A stretch of DNA of 41,892 bases from Pasteurellaceae bacterium 15-036681 (GCA_002002485.1 MQVI01000019.1:1-41892), one strand, 5' to 3'. Positions 18,569 to 27,643 are shown, counted from the first letter of the stretch. Numbers and translations are program-made. Notes: generated from the letters alone by a model not told the origin.

Positions 18569-20359
18569 ATGTCGTCACTAGACCTCCACTTCGTGAATCG
18601 CGTTCGTTCACAAGCAAAAAAATTAGCAAATCGTACCGCTTTACGCTTTTCTGATCACAATAACTGGCTTGAAATGAATTGGAGCGATTTCCAAAATCAT
18701 ATCGATAAGATTTCTTTTGCGTTACTTGCTAACGGAATTGGCATTCAAGATAAAATTGCAATCTTCGCTAACAATATGCCTCGCTGGACAATGGCGGATA
18801 TTGGTGCAATGCAGATTCGAGCAATAGCTGTACCAATCTATGCAACAAATACAGCGAAACAAGTCGAATATATTGTGAATGATGCAGATATCAAAATTCT
18901 ATTTGTGGGTGATCAAGAGCAATTTGATCAAGCAACCGAAATAGCGCACAACTGTACACAATTAACGAAAATTGTGGCAATGAAACCGAGTATTAATCTT
19001 CATAGCCAACCAATTGCATGTTATTGGGAAGATTTTGTACAAGTTGAACCTCAACAAACAGAGCTTGAACAACGTTTAAACTCTAAACAGCTTTCTGATC
19101 TCTTCACCTTAATTTATACGTCAGGTACAACAGGTGAGCCGAAAGGAGTTATGTTAGATTATGCAAACCTTGCGCATCAACTTAATGCACATGATTTAGC
19201 TCTAAAAGATGTGGGTGAAAATGATGTATCACTCTCTTTCCTTCCATTCTCGCATATCTTTGAACGTGCTTGGGTGTCTTATGTTTTCCATCGCGGTGCT
19301 GTGACTTGCTATTTGGAAGATACAGCACAAATTCGCGAGGCAATGGTTGCTGTAAAACCAACGCTAATGTGCGCAGTGCCTCGCTTCTATGAAAAAATTT
19401 ATACTGCAGTTTGGGATAAAGTTCACACAGCACCGAAACATCGCCAAGCATTATTTAATTGGGCGATTAAAGTGGGCGAAAAGAATCTCACCACTAAGCA
19501 ACCTTCGGCATTATTGCGTCTACAATATGCAGTTGCAGATAAATTAGTTTTATCAAAATTGCGTGCATTACTGGGCGGACGTATCCGTATGATGCCATGT
19601 GGTGGCGCCAAATTAGAACCAAGTATTGGCATGTTCTTCCATAGTATCGGCATCAATATCAAATTGGGTTACGGCATGACAGAGACAACCGCGACGGTTT
19701 CTTGCTGGGATAATAAAGGTTTCAACCCAAATTCAATCGGTACTTTAATGCCAAATGTTGAAGTAAAAATTGGGGAAGATAATGAAATTTTAGTGCGTGG
19801 TGGCTCGGTCATGCGAGGCTACTACAAAAAGCCAGAAGAGACTGCGCAAGCTTTCACTGCAGATGGTTTCTTGAAAACCGGTGATGCAGGTGAAATGGAT
19901 GCTGAAGGTAACCTTTACATCACCGACCGTATCAAAGAGTTGATGAAAACCTCCAATGGCAAATATATTGCTCCACAATATATTGAAGGCAAAATTGGTA
20001 AAGACAAATTTATTGAGCAGATTGCAATCATTGCAGATGCGAAGAAATATGTCTCAGCGCTTATTGTGCCTTGCTTCGATAGCTTGGAGGAGCACGCAAA
20101 ACAGCTAAACATCAAATATCAAGATCGCGTGGAGTTAATCAAACATTCTGAAATCATTAAAATGTTTGAACAGCGTTTAAATGAGCTTCAAAAAGAGTTA
20201 GCGAGTTTTGAACAGGTGAAAAAATTCACACTACTTCCGCAAGCATTCAGCACTAAAATGGAAGAAATTACGCCAACGTTGAAACTACGCCGTAAAGTGA
20301 TTTTACAGCGCTATCGTGAACAAATCGAAGCAATGTACAAATCTAAATCAAATTCATAG
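18569..20359 (+). CDS. long-chain fatty acid-CoA ligase / AMP-forming synthetase
   Basis: The product activates a long-chain fatty acid to its acyl-CoA through an acyl-AMP intermediate. The 596-aa protein carries the P-loop-like [13 protein letters not shown] (about residues 183-195), [12 protein letters not shown], the adenylate motif [12 protein letters not shown], and the C-terminal hinge [18 protein letters not shown] with [17 protein letters not shown]. This arrangement fits the FAA1-like long-chain acyl-CoA synthetases found in Pasteurellaceae rather than classic E. coli FadD. The ATG at 18569 has AAGGGA upstream; the frame is open for 53 further codons 5', but that part looks non-coding. 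It lies 162 bp after mrcB, possibly with its own promoter. Confidence 0.9.
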   Translation: MSSLDLHFVNRVRSQAKKLANRTALRFSDHNNWLEMNWSDFQNHIDKISFALLANGIGIQDKIAIFANNMPRWTMADIGAMQIRAIAVPIYATNTAKQVEYIVNDADIKILFVGDQEQFDQATEIAHNCTQLTKIVAMKPSINLHSQPIACYWEDFVQVEPQQTELEQRLNSKQLSDLFTLIYTSGTTGEPKGVMLDYANLAHQLNAHDLALKDVGENDVSLSFLPFSHIFERAWVSYVFHRGAVTCYLEDTAQIREAMVAVKPTLMCAVPRFYEKIYTAVWDKVHTAPKHRQALFNWAIKVGEKNLTTKQPSALLRLQYAVADKLVLSKLRALLGGRIRMMPCGGAKLEPSIGMFFHSIGINIKLGYGMTETTATVSCWDNKGFNPNSIGTLMPNVEVKIGEDNEILVRGGSVMRGYYKKPEETAQAFTADGFLKTGDAGEMDAEGNLYITDRIKELMKTSNGKYIAPQYIEGKIGKDKFIEQIAIIADAKKYVSALIVPCFDSLEEHAKQLNIKYQDRVELIKHSEIIKMFEQRLNELQKELASFEQVKKFTLLPQAFSTKMEEITPTLKLRRKVILQRYREQIEAMYKSKSNS

Positions 20360-20424
20360 CGATGGTTTTGTAAGAAGAGTATTCTTGCTCATCTCATGCA
20401 GTACAACTGTGAGAATAATTACCT

Positions 20425-20456
20425 AAGGCATAGTGAAGCAATTTACCATGCCTTTT
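20425..20456. terminator. terminator between fadD-like gene and crcB
   Basis: An imperfect stem around AAGGCAT / ATGCCTT extends inward through GTGAA / TTTAC to a GCAA tetraloop and ends in TTTT. It separates the convergent fadD-like and crcB genes. Confidence 0.6.
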
Positions 20457-20822
20457 CTATATCTTGAGTATGGTTTTAACAAGTAGTACGCCAACGACTG
20501 TTGCGACCAAACCACATATCGTATGTAAGCCAAATACTCCAACTGCATTTAGCCATTTTTCCTGCAATACTTTTTCCACGATCTCCGCTGAAAATGATGA
20601 GAAAGTGGTGAAACTACCAAGAAATCCCGTAATAAAGAGTAATTTTGAGCTATCTTGTAAATTTAACCCTAATGCAATGCCAATCAGAAAACAGCCGATA
20701 GCATTAGCAAAAAAGGTGCCTAAAGCCACCGCTTGTAATACAGGGTTGAACCATACACCTAATTGCCAACGTGCTACTGCGCCAAATACGGCGCCGATTG
20801 AAACTAAGAGAATTGGGGGCAT
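20457..20822 (-). CDS. crcB: fluoride ion exporter CrcB/Fluc
   Basis: CrcB/Fluc is a small dual-topology membrane protein that forms a homodimeric fluoride channel and protects against cytosolic fluoride. The 121-aa sequence has four hydrophobic helices and the family motifs GAVFGAVARWQLG, GTFFANAIGCFLIG with the pore Asn, and TGFLGSFTTFSSFSAE. The length is normal for a single-gene homodimer, and no second crcB copy is adjacent. It follows the MFS gene by only 9 bp on the same strand, so the two are probably co-transcribed. No fluoride riboswitch was recognised upstream. Confidence 0.93.
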   Translation of the reverse strand: MPPILLVSIGAVFGAVARWQLGVWFNPVLQAVALGTFFANAIGCFLIGIALGLNLQDSSKLLFITGFLGSFTTFSSFSAEIVEKVLQEKWLNAVGVFGLHTICGLVATVVGVLLVKTILKI

Positions 20823-20831
20823 AGCTTTTCC

Positions 20832-21896
20832 TTAGATTAAGAATAAATGAGGAATGAGGTTCATTACAATCATGGTCAAAATAGATTGTAATAAACGTGA
20901 TGAACCGAAAATAAAACCACGGTTTGTGCCGTTATCAAACTTCACTAAGAGATTTGCCATGGCGGTTAGGGCATAAACTTCTAATACAGTGAAAATCACT
21001 AAATAGACATAAGCCGAGAATAGTGAGGCGTAGTGTAGCGTGATAAACCACGGTACGATCATTCCAATCGCTAAAATTGGGCTGGCGATAATCAGCTGTT
21101 TACGAGTTAAGTTTATATGTTTTGAGAAACTTGATTGTAGCGCAACGGTCATCAAGCCATTGATAAACAGTGCGACAGGAATTTGTTCTGGGGCGTTAAG
21201 TTTATTATCAAATAGATAAGGGAAGATCACAAAGAACGACATTGCCACACTTAATGGTAAAAATAGCATTAAATGCACAAAAATAAACTCTTTGGTGATG
21301 ATTTCTTTGATTTGCCCCCAACGGAATTTAACTAAATTATTCACACTCGGCATTTGGTAGAAGGGTTTCGCCATAAAGGCAAACAGCGATATTTCCATTA
21401 AGAAACAGACCCAAATCAGCGTGTTAATCTGTTCAAATTTGATAAAGGGAATAGCGAGCAGAGGTGCAGCCATTGACGACATACTAGTAACACGTAAATA
21501 TTTGCCCTGCAAGCGAGTTTTAGCGGAGTATTCATCGCCAGCTAGGGCAAGTAAGCAAGCCCTTGCATTGGTTGCAAAGAGGCAACTGCCTAAACCAAAG
21601 CACATTGTTGCCACAAGCAACACACCATAGTGATCGGCAGATAAGAAAAAGACGTAAGCGATAACATCAAGCAAACAGCCCAATAGCATAATTTTAGCTA
21701 ACCCAAAGCGGTCGCCTAAAATGCCGGCAAAGATTGCCATTGCTTGACTAAAGAAGAATAAAACCGAGAGTGAAAATGCGATTTGGGTATCCGACAAGCC
21801 TTTTTTCTGGAGATAGATAAAAAAGACCGATTGCATAGAGAAGTAGGCAAGTGTCGAGATAAAACGACGCCAAAGTAAAAGTTTTTCGAGTGACAT
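20832..21896 (-). CDS. MFS transporter
   Basis: A 354-aa polytopic protein with about eleven hydrophobic helices. The major facilitator signature region between helices 2 and 3, GILGDRFGLAKIMLLGCLLD, resembles the GxLaDrxGrkx3l motif, and helix 5 is GLGSCLFATNARACLLALAG. Several conserved MFS features are weak, and it is shorter than the usual roughly 400 residues, so specificity cannot be stated. It lies upstream of crcB in the same direction and is transcribed divergently from the RhuM-like gene. Its N-terminus (MSLEKLLLWRRFISTLAYFS) is consistent with a short cytosolic start. It may be an efflux carrier; this is inference only. Confidence 0.75.
   Translation of the reverse strand: MSLEKLLLWRRFISTLAYFSMQSVFFIYLQKKGLSDTQIAFSLSVLFFFSQAMAIFAGILGDRFGLAKIMLLGCLLDVIAYVFFLSADHYGVLLVATMCFGLGSCLFATNARACLLALAGDEYSAKTRLQGKYLRVTSMSSMAAPLLAIPFIKFEQINTLIWVCFLMEISLFAFMAKPFYQMPSVNNLVKFRWGQIKEIITKEFIFVHLMLFLPLSVAMSFFVIFPYLFDNKLNAPEQIPVALFINGLMTVALQSSFSKHINLTRKQLIIASPILAIGMIVPWFITLHYASLFSAYVYLVIFTVLEVYALTAMANLLVKFDNGTNRGFIFGSSRLLQSILTMIVMNLIPHLFLI
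21705..21714 (+). other. DNA uptake signal-like core inside the MFS gene
   Basis: AAAGCGGTCG matches the Apl-type core at AAGCGGTC but lacks the AC prefix. It lies within the coding sequence of the MFS transporter. Confidence 0.35.
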
Positions 21897-21993
21897 AAAA
21901 TAAAAAATAAAAGGGTTGAAACGGGAGTATTGTAGCAGTTTTGGGCAAATTTATGAATTTTGTGATCTCTATCGAGAAAATAAAAAAGGGATA

Positions 21994-22021
21994 TTGAACT
22001 GTATATTTTTCCATTTATAAT
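21994..22021 (+). promoter_or_regulatory. candidate promoter of the rhuM-like gene
   Basis: TTGAAC (21994-21999) and a consensus TATAAT (22016-22021) are 16 bp apart. Transcription would start about 25 bp before the ATG, with GGGAG as the ribosome-binding site. Confidence 0.6.
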
Positions 22022-22052
22022 AGCGCAGATTTGCACAAATGGGAGCTGAACA

Positions 22053-23081
22053 ATGACAAAAGTAGAAATTATCCGTTCATCTATCGCTGAGTATCTAACT
22101 TTTATTACAGCGACAGGCGAGAGCCAAATTGACGCAATTTATGCTGATGAAGATGTTTGGCTAAGTCAGAAAATGATGGCGGTACTTTACAATGTGGAAA
22201 TTAGCACTATCAATTATCATCTAAGCAAAGTATTTAATGACAATGAATTAGTTGAAAATTCAGTTATTCGAAATTTTCGAATAACTGCCCAAGATGGCAA
22301 AAATTATAATACTAAGCATTACAATCTTTCGGCGATTATTGCCGTTGGTTATAAAGTGAATTCTGAACGCGCTGTGCAATTTCGGAAATGGGCGACAGAA
22401 ATTATTCATAGCTATACGGTTAAAGGGTTTGCAATGGATGATGAACGTTTGAAAAATAACGGTTCAATCTTAAGCAAAAAATATTTTGAAGAACAGCTTG
22501 CTCGTATTCGTGAAATTCGTTTGTCGGAGCGCCGTTTTTATCAAAAAATCACCGATATTTATGCCACTTCTGTGGATTATGATCGCAATGCAACGGCAAC
22601 TAAACGCTTTTTTGCGACAGTACAAAATAAACTTCATTGGGCTATTCATGGGCATACCGCACCAGAGTTAATTGTGGAGCGAGCGAATGCCACTCAACCA
22701 AATATGGGCTTAACAACTTGGAAAGATGCCCCGAACGGCAAGATTTATCCCTTTGATGTGGTCGTTGCGAAGAATTACTTAACAGACAATGAATTAGCCC
22801 AGTTACAACGCTTAGTTTCAGCTTATCTTGATTTGGCGGAAGATATGGCATTACGTCAAATTCCTATGACGATGGCGGATTGGGAACAGCGTTTAAATCG
22901 CTTTTTAGCGGCGACGGATCGAGAGATTTTACAAGATGCGGGTAAAGTCAGTGCGGAAATTGCAAAAGCCCACGCATTGAGTGAGTTTGAGAAGTATCGT
23001 CTTGTACAAGATCGCCAGTTTGAAAATGATTTTGATCGATTTATCAAGGAGCAGATGGGGGAGTATCGAGTGTTTGCCTAA
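22053..23081 (+). CDS. rhuM: RhuM family protein (virulence_RhuM, PF13310-like)
   Basis: The 342-aa protein matches the RhuM family, named from a Salmonella pathogenicity island gene of unknown function and common in mobile regions. Typical parts are VWLSQKMMAVLYNVEISTIN, HLSKVFNDNELVENSVIRNF, then KHYNLSAIIAVGYKVNSERAVQFRKWA (about residues 90-120), followed by a long helical C-terminal half. The N-terminal half has a DNA-binding look reminiscent of phage BRO/KilA-N-type proteins, but no biochemical role is established. It stands alone between MFS/crcB and murJ with its own promoter, and is followed by REP-like palindromes. A 27-bp perfect palindrome lies inside the coding sequence. Probably laterally acquired. 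Confidence 0.8.
   Translation: MTKVEIIRSSIAEYLTFITATGESQIDAIYADEDVWLSQKMMAVLYNVEISTINYHLSKVFNDNELVENSVIRNFRITAQDGKNYNTKHYNLSAIIAVGYKVNSERAVQFRKWATEIIHSYTVKGFAMDDERLKNNGSILSKKYFEEQLARIREIRLSERRFYQKITDIYATSVDYDRNATATKRFFATVQNKLHWAIHGHTAPELIVERANATQPNMGLTTWKDAPNGKIYPFDVVVAKNYLTDNELAQLQRLVSAYLDLAEDMALRQIPMTMADWEQRLNRFLAATDREILQDAGKVSAEIAKAHALSEFEKYRLVQDRQFENDFDRFIKEQMGEYRVFA
22261..22287. repeat. 27-bp perfect palindrome inside rhuM
   Basis: The arms CAGTTATTCGAAA and TTTCGAATAACTG (13 bp each) are separated by a single T. The stretch encodes part of the conserved segment around NSVIRNFRITA, yet forms an exact inverted repeat. Confidence 0.95.
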
Positions 23082-23114
23082 GATGATCAAAATTGCTGAA
23101 AACCGTTTAGCTTT

Positions 23115-23176
23115 GTAGGGCGGGATTTATCCCGCCATTTCACATGATGTATTCGGCGGGACAAGTCCCGCCTTAC
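23115..23176. repeat. REP-like inverted pair (GTAG-headed palindromes)
   Basis: GTAG is followed by the perfect stem GGCGGGAT / ATCCCGCC (23119-23136). An inverted companion GGCGGGAC / GTCCCGCC (23155-23172) has a GTAA head on the opposite strand. The layout matches repetitive extragenic palindromes arranged as a bidirectional pair. It sits between the rhuM-like gene and convergent murJ. Confidence 0.7.
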
Positions 23177-23190
23177 CGTTAGCATAAAAC

Positions 23191-24759
23191 CTATGCCCTA
23201 AAATCTCTTTTGCGGATACCTAATGCAATTAGAGAACCGAAGTAGCTAATAGCGGCTAATGCAATTAACCAAATTAACCAATGGATTTTGCCCCATAGGC
23301 TTAATGCAAACCAACCTTCAATAGATGGCGAGAAGTAAGAGACTAATGCGCCCATAATACAGCCTGAAATCAGTAGTTTTAGAGTGAAAATAGCGGTCTT
23401 TTTGGTTACTTTATATACCTTGCGTTGATGCAAACCACGATAGAGTAGGCTTGCATTTACCGCTGCTGAAAGCGCTGATGCCATAGCTAAACCTAAATAA
23501 CCAAATGGAATAGCCAGTAAGCCAAAGCAGATATTGCTGATTGCAGCGATAATCCCGATTTTTACTGGCGTTTTAGTATTTTGGTGTGCATAGAAGCCAT
23601 TAGCCAATACGCTAATTAACATATAGCTAATTAAGCCAAAGCACATTACAAACAGGGCATTTGATGATGCAACCACATCATTGAGTGAGAATTTACCACG
23701 CATAAACATTGTCATCATCAGCGGTTCAGCAAGGATCGCAATACCAATCATTGCAGGCACGCCTAGTAATAACACCATACGCACGCCCCAGTCCATAGTG
23801 TTTTCAAATGAGGCAGCACGCTGTTCAGCCGTTAAATCTTTCTGCTTTGCAATGCGAGAAAGGCTTGGTAATACCACCGTTGAAATCGCAATCCCGAATA
23901 AGCCTAATGGGAATTCAATTAGGCGGTCGGCATAGTAAAGCCAACTGATAGAACCAGTAATTAAGAAGCTGGCGATCACTTGGTTGATTAATAGGTTTAA
24001 CTGCGTTACTGACACCCCAAATAGCGCAGGGATCATCAATTTACGCACTTTAGTAACCCCTTCATCTTTCCACGCCCATTGTGGTTTAACTAATAAACCT
24101 TCTTTCTTCATAAATGGGATTTGGAATAGGAATTGCAGTAATCCCCCTAAGAATACCCCCCACGCAAGAGCGGTATCGGGTTTATCAAAGTAAGGTGCAC
24201 CCCAAATTGCCATAGCGATAATCGCCACATTCAGCAATACAGGCGAAAATGACATCACCCCGAACTTTCCAACGGTGTTTAACGCTGCGCCTGAAAGTGC
24301 CACAAAGGTAATAAACCATAAATAAGGAAAGGTGATCTTTAATAAGAAAGAGGCTTGAGTAAATTTTTCTGCATTTGGACCGTCATTTACCCAATCCAAA
24401 AACCAACCTGTCCCGAAGAGCGCAGCAACCACAGGGGAGGCGATCATTGCCACTAAGGTAACAATAGTAACTAAACCACCTAGAGTACCTGAAACTTTAG
24501 CGATAAATTCACGCGTTTTGTTAATATCGTTATCAGAATTGTATTCTGCCAATACAGGTACAAAGGCTTTAGAAAATGCGCCTTCCGCAAATAAACGGCG
24601 TAAAAAGTTAGGAATACGGTTGGCAAATAAGAACACATCTGCTGCAACACTTGAGCCGAGCATAGTTGCTACCACGATATCACGTACCAAACCTAAAACT
24701 CGTGAGGCAAGTGTCATCACACTGACGACTAAACTGGATTTTAATAATTTTTTACTCAC
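23191..24759 (-). CDS. murJ: lipid II flippase MurJ
   Basis: MurJ moves lipid II from the inner to the outer face of the cytoplasmic membrane for peptidoglycan synthesis. The roughly 522-aa protein has about fourteen hydrophobic helices and the MviN/MurJ signatures SVMTLASRVLGLVRDIVVATMLG, FLFANRIPNFLRRLFAEGAFSKAFVPVLAEY, and ISWLYYADRLIEFPLGLFGIAISTVVLPSLS, which carry conserved Arg residues of the central cavity. The GTG at 24759 (MSKKLLKSS) agrees with the family N-terminus and is preferred; an in-frame TTG four codons upstream is the alternative. Transcribed divergently from rpsT. Confidence 0.94.
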   Translation of the reverse strand: MSKKLLKSSLVVSVMTLASRVLGLVRDIVVATMLGSSVAADVFLFANRIPNFLRRLFAEGAFSKAFVPVLAEYNSDNDINKTREFIAKVSGTLGGLVTIVTLVAMIASPVVAALFGTGWFLDWVNDGPNAEKFTQASFLLKITFPYLWFITFVALSGAALNTVGKFGVMSFSPVLLNVAIIAMAIWGAPYFDKPDTALAWGVFLGGLLQFLFQIPFMKKEGLLVKPQWAWKDEGVTKVRKLMIPALFGVSVTQLNLLINQVIASFLITGSISWLYYADRLIEFPLGLFGIAISTVVLPSLSRIAKQKDLTAEQRAASFENTMDWGVRMVLLLGVPAMIGIAILAEPLMMTMFMRGKFSLNDVVASSNALFVMCFGLISYMLISVLANGFYAHQNTKTPVKIGIIAAISNICFGLLAIPFGYLGLAMASALSAAVNASLLYRGLHQRKVYKVTKKTAIFTLKLLISGCIMGALVSYFSPSIEGWFALSLWGKIHWLIWLIALAAISYFGSLIALGIRKRDFRA

Positions 24760-24837
24760 AGGATTTCTCAATTTTGAAAATTTGTGTGGAATTTTACCAC
24801 TTTCTTCATAGTATCTATATGAAAATCACAAAAAAAC

Positions 24838-24846
24838 TGTTAGAAT
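24838..24846 (+). promoter_or_regulatory. candidate rpsT promoter (extended -10)
   Basis: TGTTAGAAT forms an extended -10 element and is followed by the G+C-rich discriminator TCGCCCC, typical of ribosomal genes under stringent control. It would give a leader of about 150 nt. Confidence 0.5.
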
Positions 24847-24943
24847 TCGCCCCTATCTTTTACACAAGAACATTTCTTGCGTGAAACGATGTTATTTTCA
24901 AACACGTGTCTCGTTGAAAATGAAACTTTAAACTATCGATAGC

Positions 24944-24976
24944 ACATAAAACTTCGGTTTTATGTTTTTTATTTTT
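24944..24976 (+). terminator. UUCG-capped terminator-like hairpin in the rpsT leader
   Basis: The perfect 9-bp stem ACATAAAAC / GTTTTATGT encloses a TTCG tetraloop and is followed by TTTTTATTTTT. It lies between the likely promoter and rpsT, 14 bases before the Shine-Dalgarno AGGAG. It could be an attenuator or the 3' end of a small RNA of about 120 nt. Confidence 0.7.
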
Positions 24977-25002
24977 ACACAGATATTTTTAGGAGTTTGA
25001 CC

Positions 25003-25266
25003 TTGGCTAATATCAAGTCAGCAAAAAAACGTGCGATTCAATCTGAAAAACGTCGCCAACACAACGCAAGCCAACGTTCTATGATGCGTACTTTCATTAA
25101 AAAAGTATACGCAGCATTAGCAACTGGTGATAAAGCGGCTTCAGAAGCAGCTTTCGTTGAAATGCAAAAAGTAGTGGACCGTATGGCTTCTAAAGGCTTA
25201 ATCCACGCTAACAAAGCAGCTAACCACAAATCTAACTTAGCAGCTCAAATCAAAAAATTAGCGTAA
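25003..25266 (+). CDS. rpsT: 30S ribosomal protein S20
   Basis: S20 is a primary 16S rRNA-binding protein of the 30S body. The 87-aa product starting [20 protein letters not shown] and ending AAQIKKLA is the standard length and matches bacterial S20 throughout. The start is a TTG at 25003 with AGGAG 7 bp upstream; E. coli rpsT also uses UUG, a feature linked to its autoregulation. A second in-frame TTG at 24997 overlaps the spacer and is less likely. The gene is monocistronic and is followed by a very strong terminator that doubles as an uptake signal. Confidence 0.97.
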   Translation: MANIKSAKKRAIQSEKRRQHNASQRSMMRTFIKKVYAALATGDKAASEAAFVEMQKVVDRMASKGLIHANKAANHKSNLAAQIKKLA

Positions 25267-25281
25267 TTTGCAAATTTTGAT

Positions 25282-25309
25282 AAAAAACCGACCGCTTGGT
25301 CGGTTTTTT
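25282..25309. terminator. rpsT terminator containing an uptake signal
   Basis: The perfect 12-bp stem AAAAAACCGACC / GGTCGGTTTTTT has a GCTT loop and T-runs on both strands. Its loop plus flanks read CCAAGCGGTCGG on the minus strand, followed by an A/T tract and TTTGCAAA, the extended Apl-type uptake signal. Confidence 0.9.
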
Positions 25310-25312
25310 ATT

Positions 25313-25359
25313 ATAGGCAAACCTAGTTTGCCTATGAAAACCATACGCTATGCGTATGG
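25313..25359. repeat. two tandem three-base-loop palindromes after rpsT
   Basis: ATAGGCAAAC-CTA-GTTTGCCTAT and CCATACGC-TAT-GCGTATGG are both perfect and lie 5 bases apart. They sit between the rpsT terminator and convergent pepO. Confidence 0.8.
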
Positions 25360-25439
25360 ATTAAAAGAGCTTAAGTGGTGAGTAAAATAAAAACTCTATA
25401 CCCTATTAAGTGTTAAACAAATTTATAGGCTTTTTAATA

Positions 25440-27467
25440 TTACCAAATCTTAATTCGTTCATTCAGTGGCTTAAACATCGCATCGCCTTGTTTGGTGCCA
25501 AATGCATTATGGAAACCACTGATATTTAACACTGGCGCATAAGCACGATATTCCCCTGGGGCATGTGGATCGCTTTTCACTTGGTGAGTAAGCGATTGTA
25601 CCGTCGCTTTGTTACGCCATGAACGTGTCCAGCTCATAAAGAAACGTTGATCAGGAGTGAGTTCTTCCATTAATGGTGTTGCGCCATGATCTTTCTCATA
25701 AAGTTTTAAGGCGTCATAAGCGATACTTAAACCACCCAAATCAGCAATGTTTTCCCCTAAGGTAAAGCGTCCATTCACAAATACTTTTGCCGCCACTTCA
25801 AATTTATCAAACTGTGCTACCAGTTGATCGGCAAGCGCTTCAAACTTCTTACGATCGTCAGCTGTCCACCAATCGCGTAGATTGCCTTTGCTATCAAATT
25901 TTGAACCGCTGTCATCAAAGCCGTGAGTAATTTCGTGGCCAATAATCGCGCCGATAGCGCCAAAGTTTACCGCAGGATCAGCTTTAATATCATAAAGTGG
26001 TGCTTGTAAAATCCCTGCTGGGAACACAATTCGGTTCATCAATGGGCTATAAGAGGCATTGACTACCTGTGGCAACATGCCCCATTCGTTTAAATCCACC
26101 GGCTTGCCGATTTTGTTTAAGCCTTCTTGATAGTTCCACTGTGCAATCTGTTTTAAGTTAGCATAGAGCGAACCACCTTGTGCCACATTTTGTAAGCTAA
26201 GGGCAGAGTAGTCTTTCCATTTATTCGGATAGCCCACTTCGGTGATAAATTTATCTAACTTCGCTTTAGCTTTGATTTTGGTTTCAGGCGACATCCAGTC
26301 TAAATTATCAATACGCACATGGTAGGCTTTTACTAAGTAGCTTGCCATGTCTAATAAATTTTTCTTCGCAGTAGCTGGGAAGAATTTTTCCACATAGAAC
26401 TGAGCAAACTCTTGGCCTATTTGATTATTCACAAGGCTCAATGCACGCTTATTTAACGAACGTTGTTCTTTTTGACCAACGAGGGTACGGCCATAAAACT
26501 CAAAGTTTGCTTCATCGAGTTCTTTATTGAGATAAGACGAAGCATTTGAAATCGTTTTAAAGCGTAGATAATCTTTAATTACCGCTAAGTTTTGTGGATT
26601 AAACATTTCATCAAACTGCTTGATAAATCTAGGTTCCCAGATAATCACTTCATCAGTATTCACACCTACGGCAGTTAAGAATTTAGCAAGATTGATGTTT
26701 TTGCTGACTTTCTCCAATTCAGCCATTGTCATTGGATTATAGCGTTTTTGAATATCACGACGTTCCTCGTTGGTGAATAAGGTTTTTGCAATAGCACCTT
26801 CATATTCCACAATGGCTTTAGCTCTTTGTTCTGCGTTTTTCACTTTAGCAAAAGTTAGCATTTGCGCCACATAGCTTTGATACTGTTCTAAGGTTTTCTT
26901 ATTTTCAGGGGTATCTTTTTGGAAATAGTCATTACTTAACCCTAAGCTGTCATTACTAAAATAGACCGCATTTTTGCGAGAGTTTTTCAAGTGAGCAAAT
27001 ACTGACCAACCAAATAACAGTTCATTACCTTGTTTAGTTTCAGTAATCAAGTAATCTTCTAAATCTGCAAAAGTAGCAATCTGTTCGATTTTAGCCAAAT
27101 CCGCTTGAATCGGTTCTAAGCCTAATTTCTCACGGGCTTCTAAGTCGGTATAGGTTTGATAAAGGGCTTTTAAGCGTTGTGCTTTTGGATCATTTGCCAA
27201 TTTTTCATTAGAAATGACCGCTTGTAGTAATTCAATCGAACGCTTTTCGTTGATCTCATTTAATTCTGCAAGGGTTCCCCACGATGTGCGGTCGGCAGGA
27301 ATTTGTGCAGTTTCAAGCCATTTACCATTAACATAGCGGTAGAAATCTTGCTGTGGCGTAACACTTTTATCCATACCTTCGGTTAAGGTACTTTGATAGT
27401 TAGGCTGGTTTGCAACAGCAGAAGTTGATAACACTAAAGTTGCTAAAAGGGTTAGGGATTTCTTCAT
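25440..27467 (-). CDS. pepO: M13 family metallopeptidase (neprilysin-like, PepO)
   Basis: A zinc endopeptidase of the neprilysin/PepO family that cleaves oligopeptides. The 675-aa precursor starts with a cleavable signal peptide (MKKSLTLLATLVLSTSAVANQ), so it acts in the periplasm or outside. The zinc-binding HEITHGFDD motif is near residue 511 and the third ligand lies in GENIADLGGL near 571; VNASYSP, the family substrate-binding motif, comes before them. The C-terminal FHNAFGTKQGDAMF is also typical. The length is normal. It is monocistronic on the minus strand. Confidence 0.94.
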   Translation of the reverse strand: MKKSLTLLATLVLSTSAVANQPNYQSTLTEGMDKSVTPQQDFYRYVNGKWLETAQIPADRTSWGTLAELNEINEKRSIELLQAVISNEKLANDPKAQRLKALYQTYTDLEAREKLGLEPIQADLAKIEQIATFADLEDYLITETKQGNELLFGWSVFAHLKNSRKNAVYFSNDSLGLSNDYFQKDTPENKKTLEQYQSYVAQMLTFAKVKNAEQRAKAIVEYEGAIAKTLFTNEERRDIQKRYNPMTMAELEKVSKNINLAKFLTAVGVNTDEVIIWEPRFIKQFDEMFNPQNLAVIKDYLRFKTISNASSYLNKELDEANFEFYGRTLVGQKEQRSLNKRALSLVNNQIGQEFAQFYVEKFFPATAKKNLLDMASYLVKAYHVRIDNLDWMSPETKIKAKAKLDKFITEVGYPNKWKDYSALSLQNVAQGGSLYANLKQIAQWNYQEGLNKIGKPVDLNEWGMLPQVVNASYSPLMNRIVFPAGILQAPLYDIKADPAVNFGAIGAIIGHEITHGFDDSGSKFDSKGNLRDWWTADDRKKFEALADQLVAQFDKFEVAAKVFVNGRFTLGENIADLGGLSIAYDALKLYEKDHGATPLMEELTPDQRFFMSWTRSWRNKATVQSLTHQVKSDPHAPGEYRAYAPVLNISGFHNAFGTKQGDAMFKPLNERIKIW

Positions 27468-27608
27468 TAGTATCCTCTTAATTTGATTAGGAATAGAACT
27501 AGGACAATCAAAAATGCAAAGTTACTTTAGAAAAAAGTGGAATATTACTGAATTTTTTGATCACTTTTAAATTCAGGGAGTTTATGCTGCAAACTATATA
27601 AAATAAGA

Positions 27609-27643
27609 AAGGCCGATGCCTATTATAAAGTGGCATTGGCCTT
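27609..27643 (-). terminator. terminator downstream of accC
   Basis: AAGGCCGATGCC and GGCATTGGCCTT form a 12-bp stem with one wobble and an 11-base loop. On the minus strand it ends in TTTCTTATTTT. It closes the aroQ-accB-accC unit. Confidence 0.7.

Noticed and set aside
20464-20835. Plus-strand frame opposite crcB
   Set aside because: crcB on the minus strand has clear Fluc motifs; the opposite frame has no family resemblance or start signal.
24889-24942. 17-codon frame in the rpsT leader as an attenuation leader peptide
   Set aside because: It ends just before the terminator hairpin, but there is no Shine-Dalgarno and no run of a regulatory amino acid; a frame this short is expected by chance.
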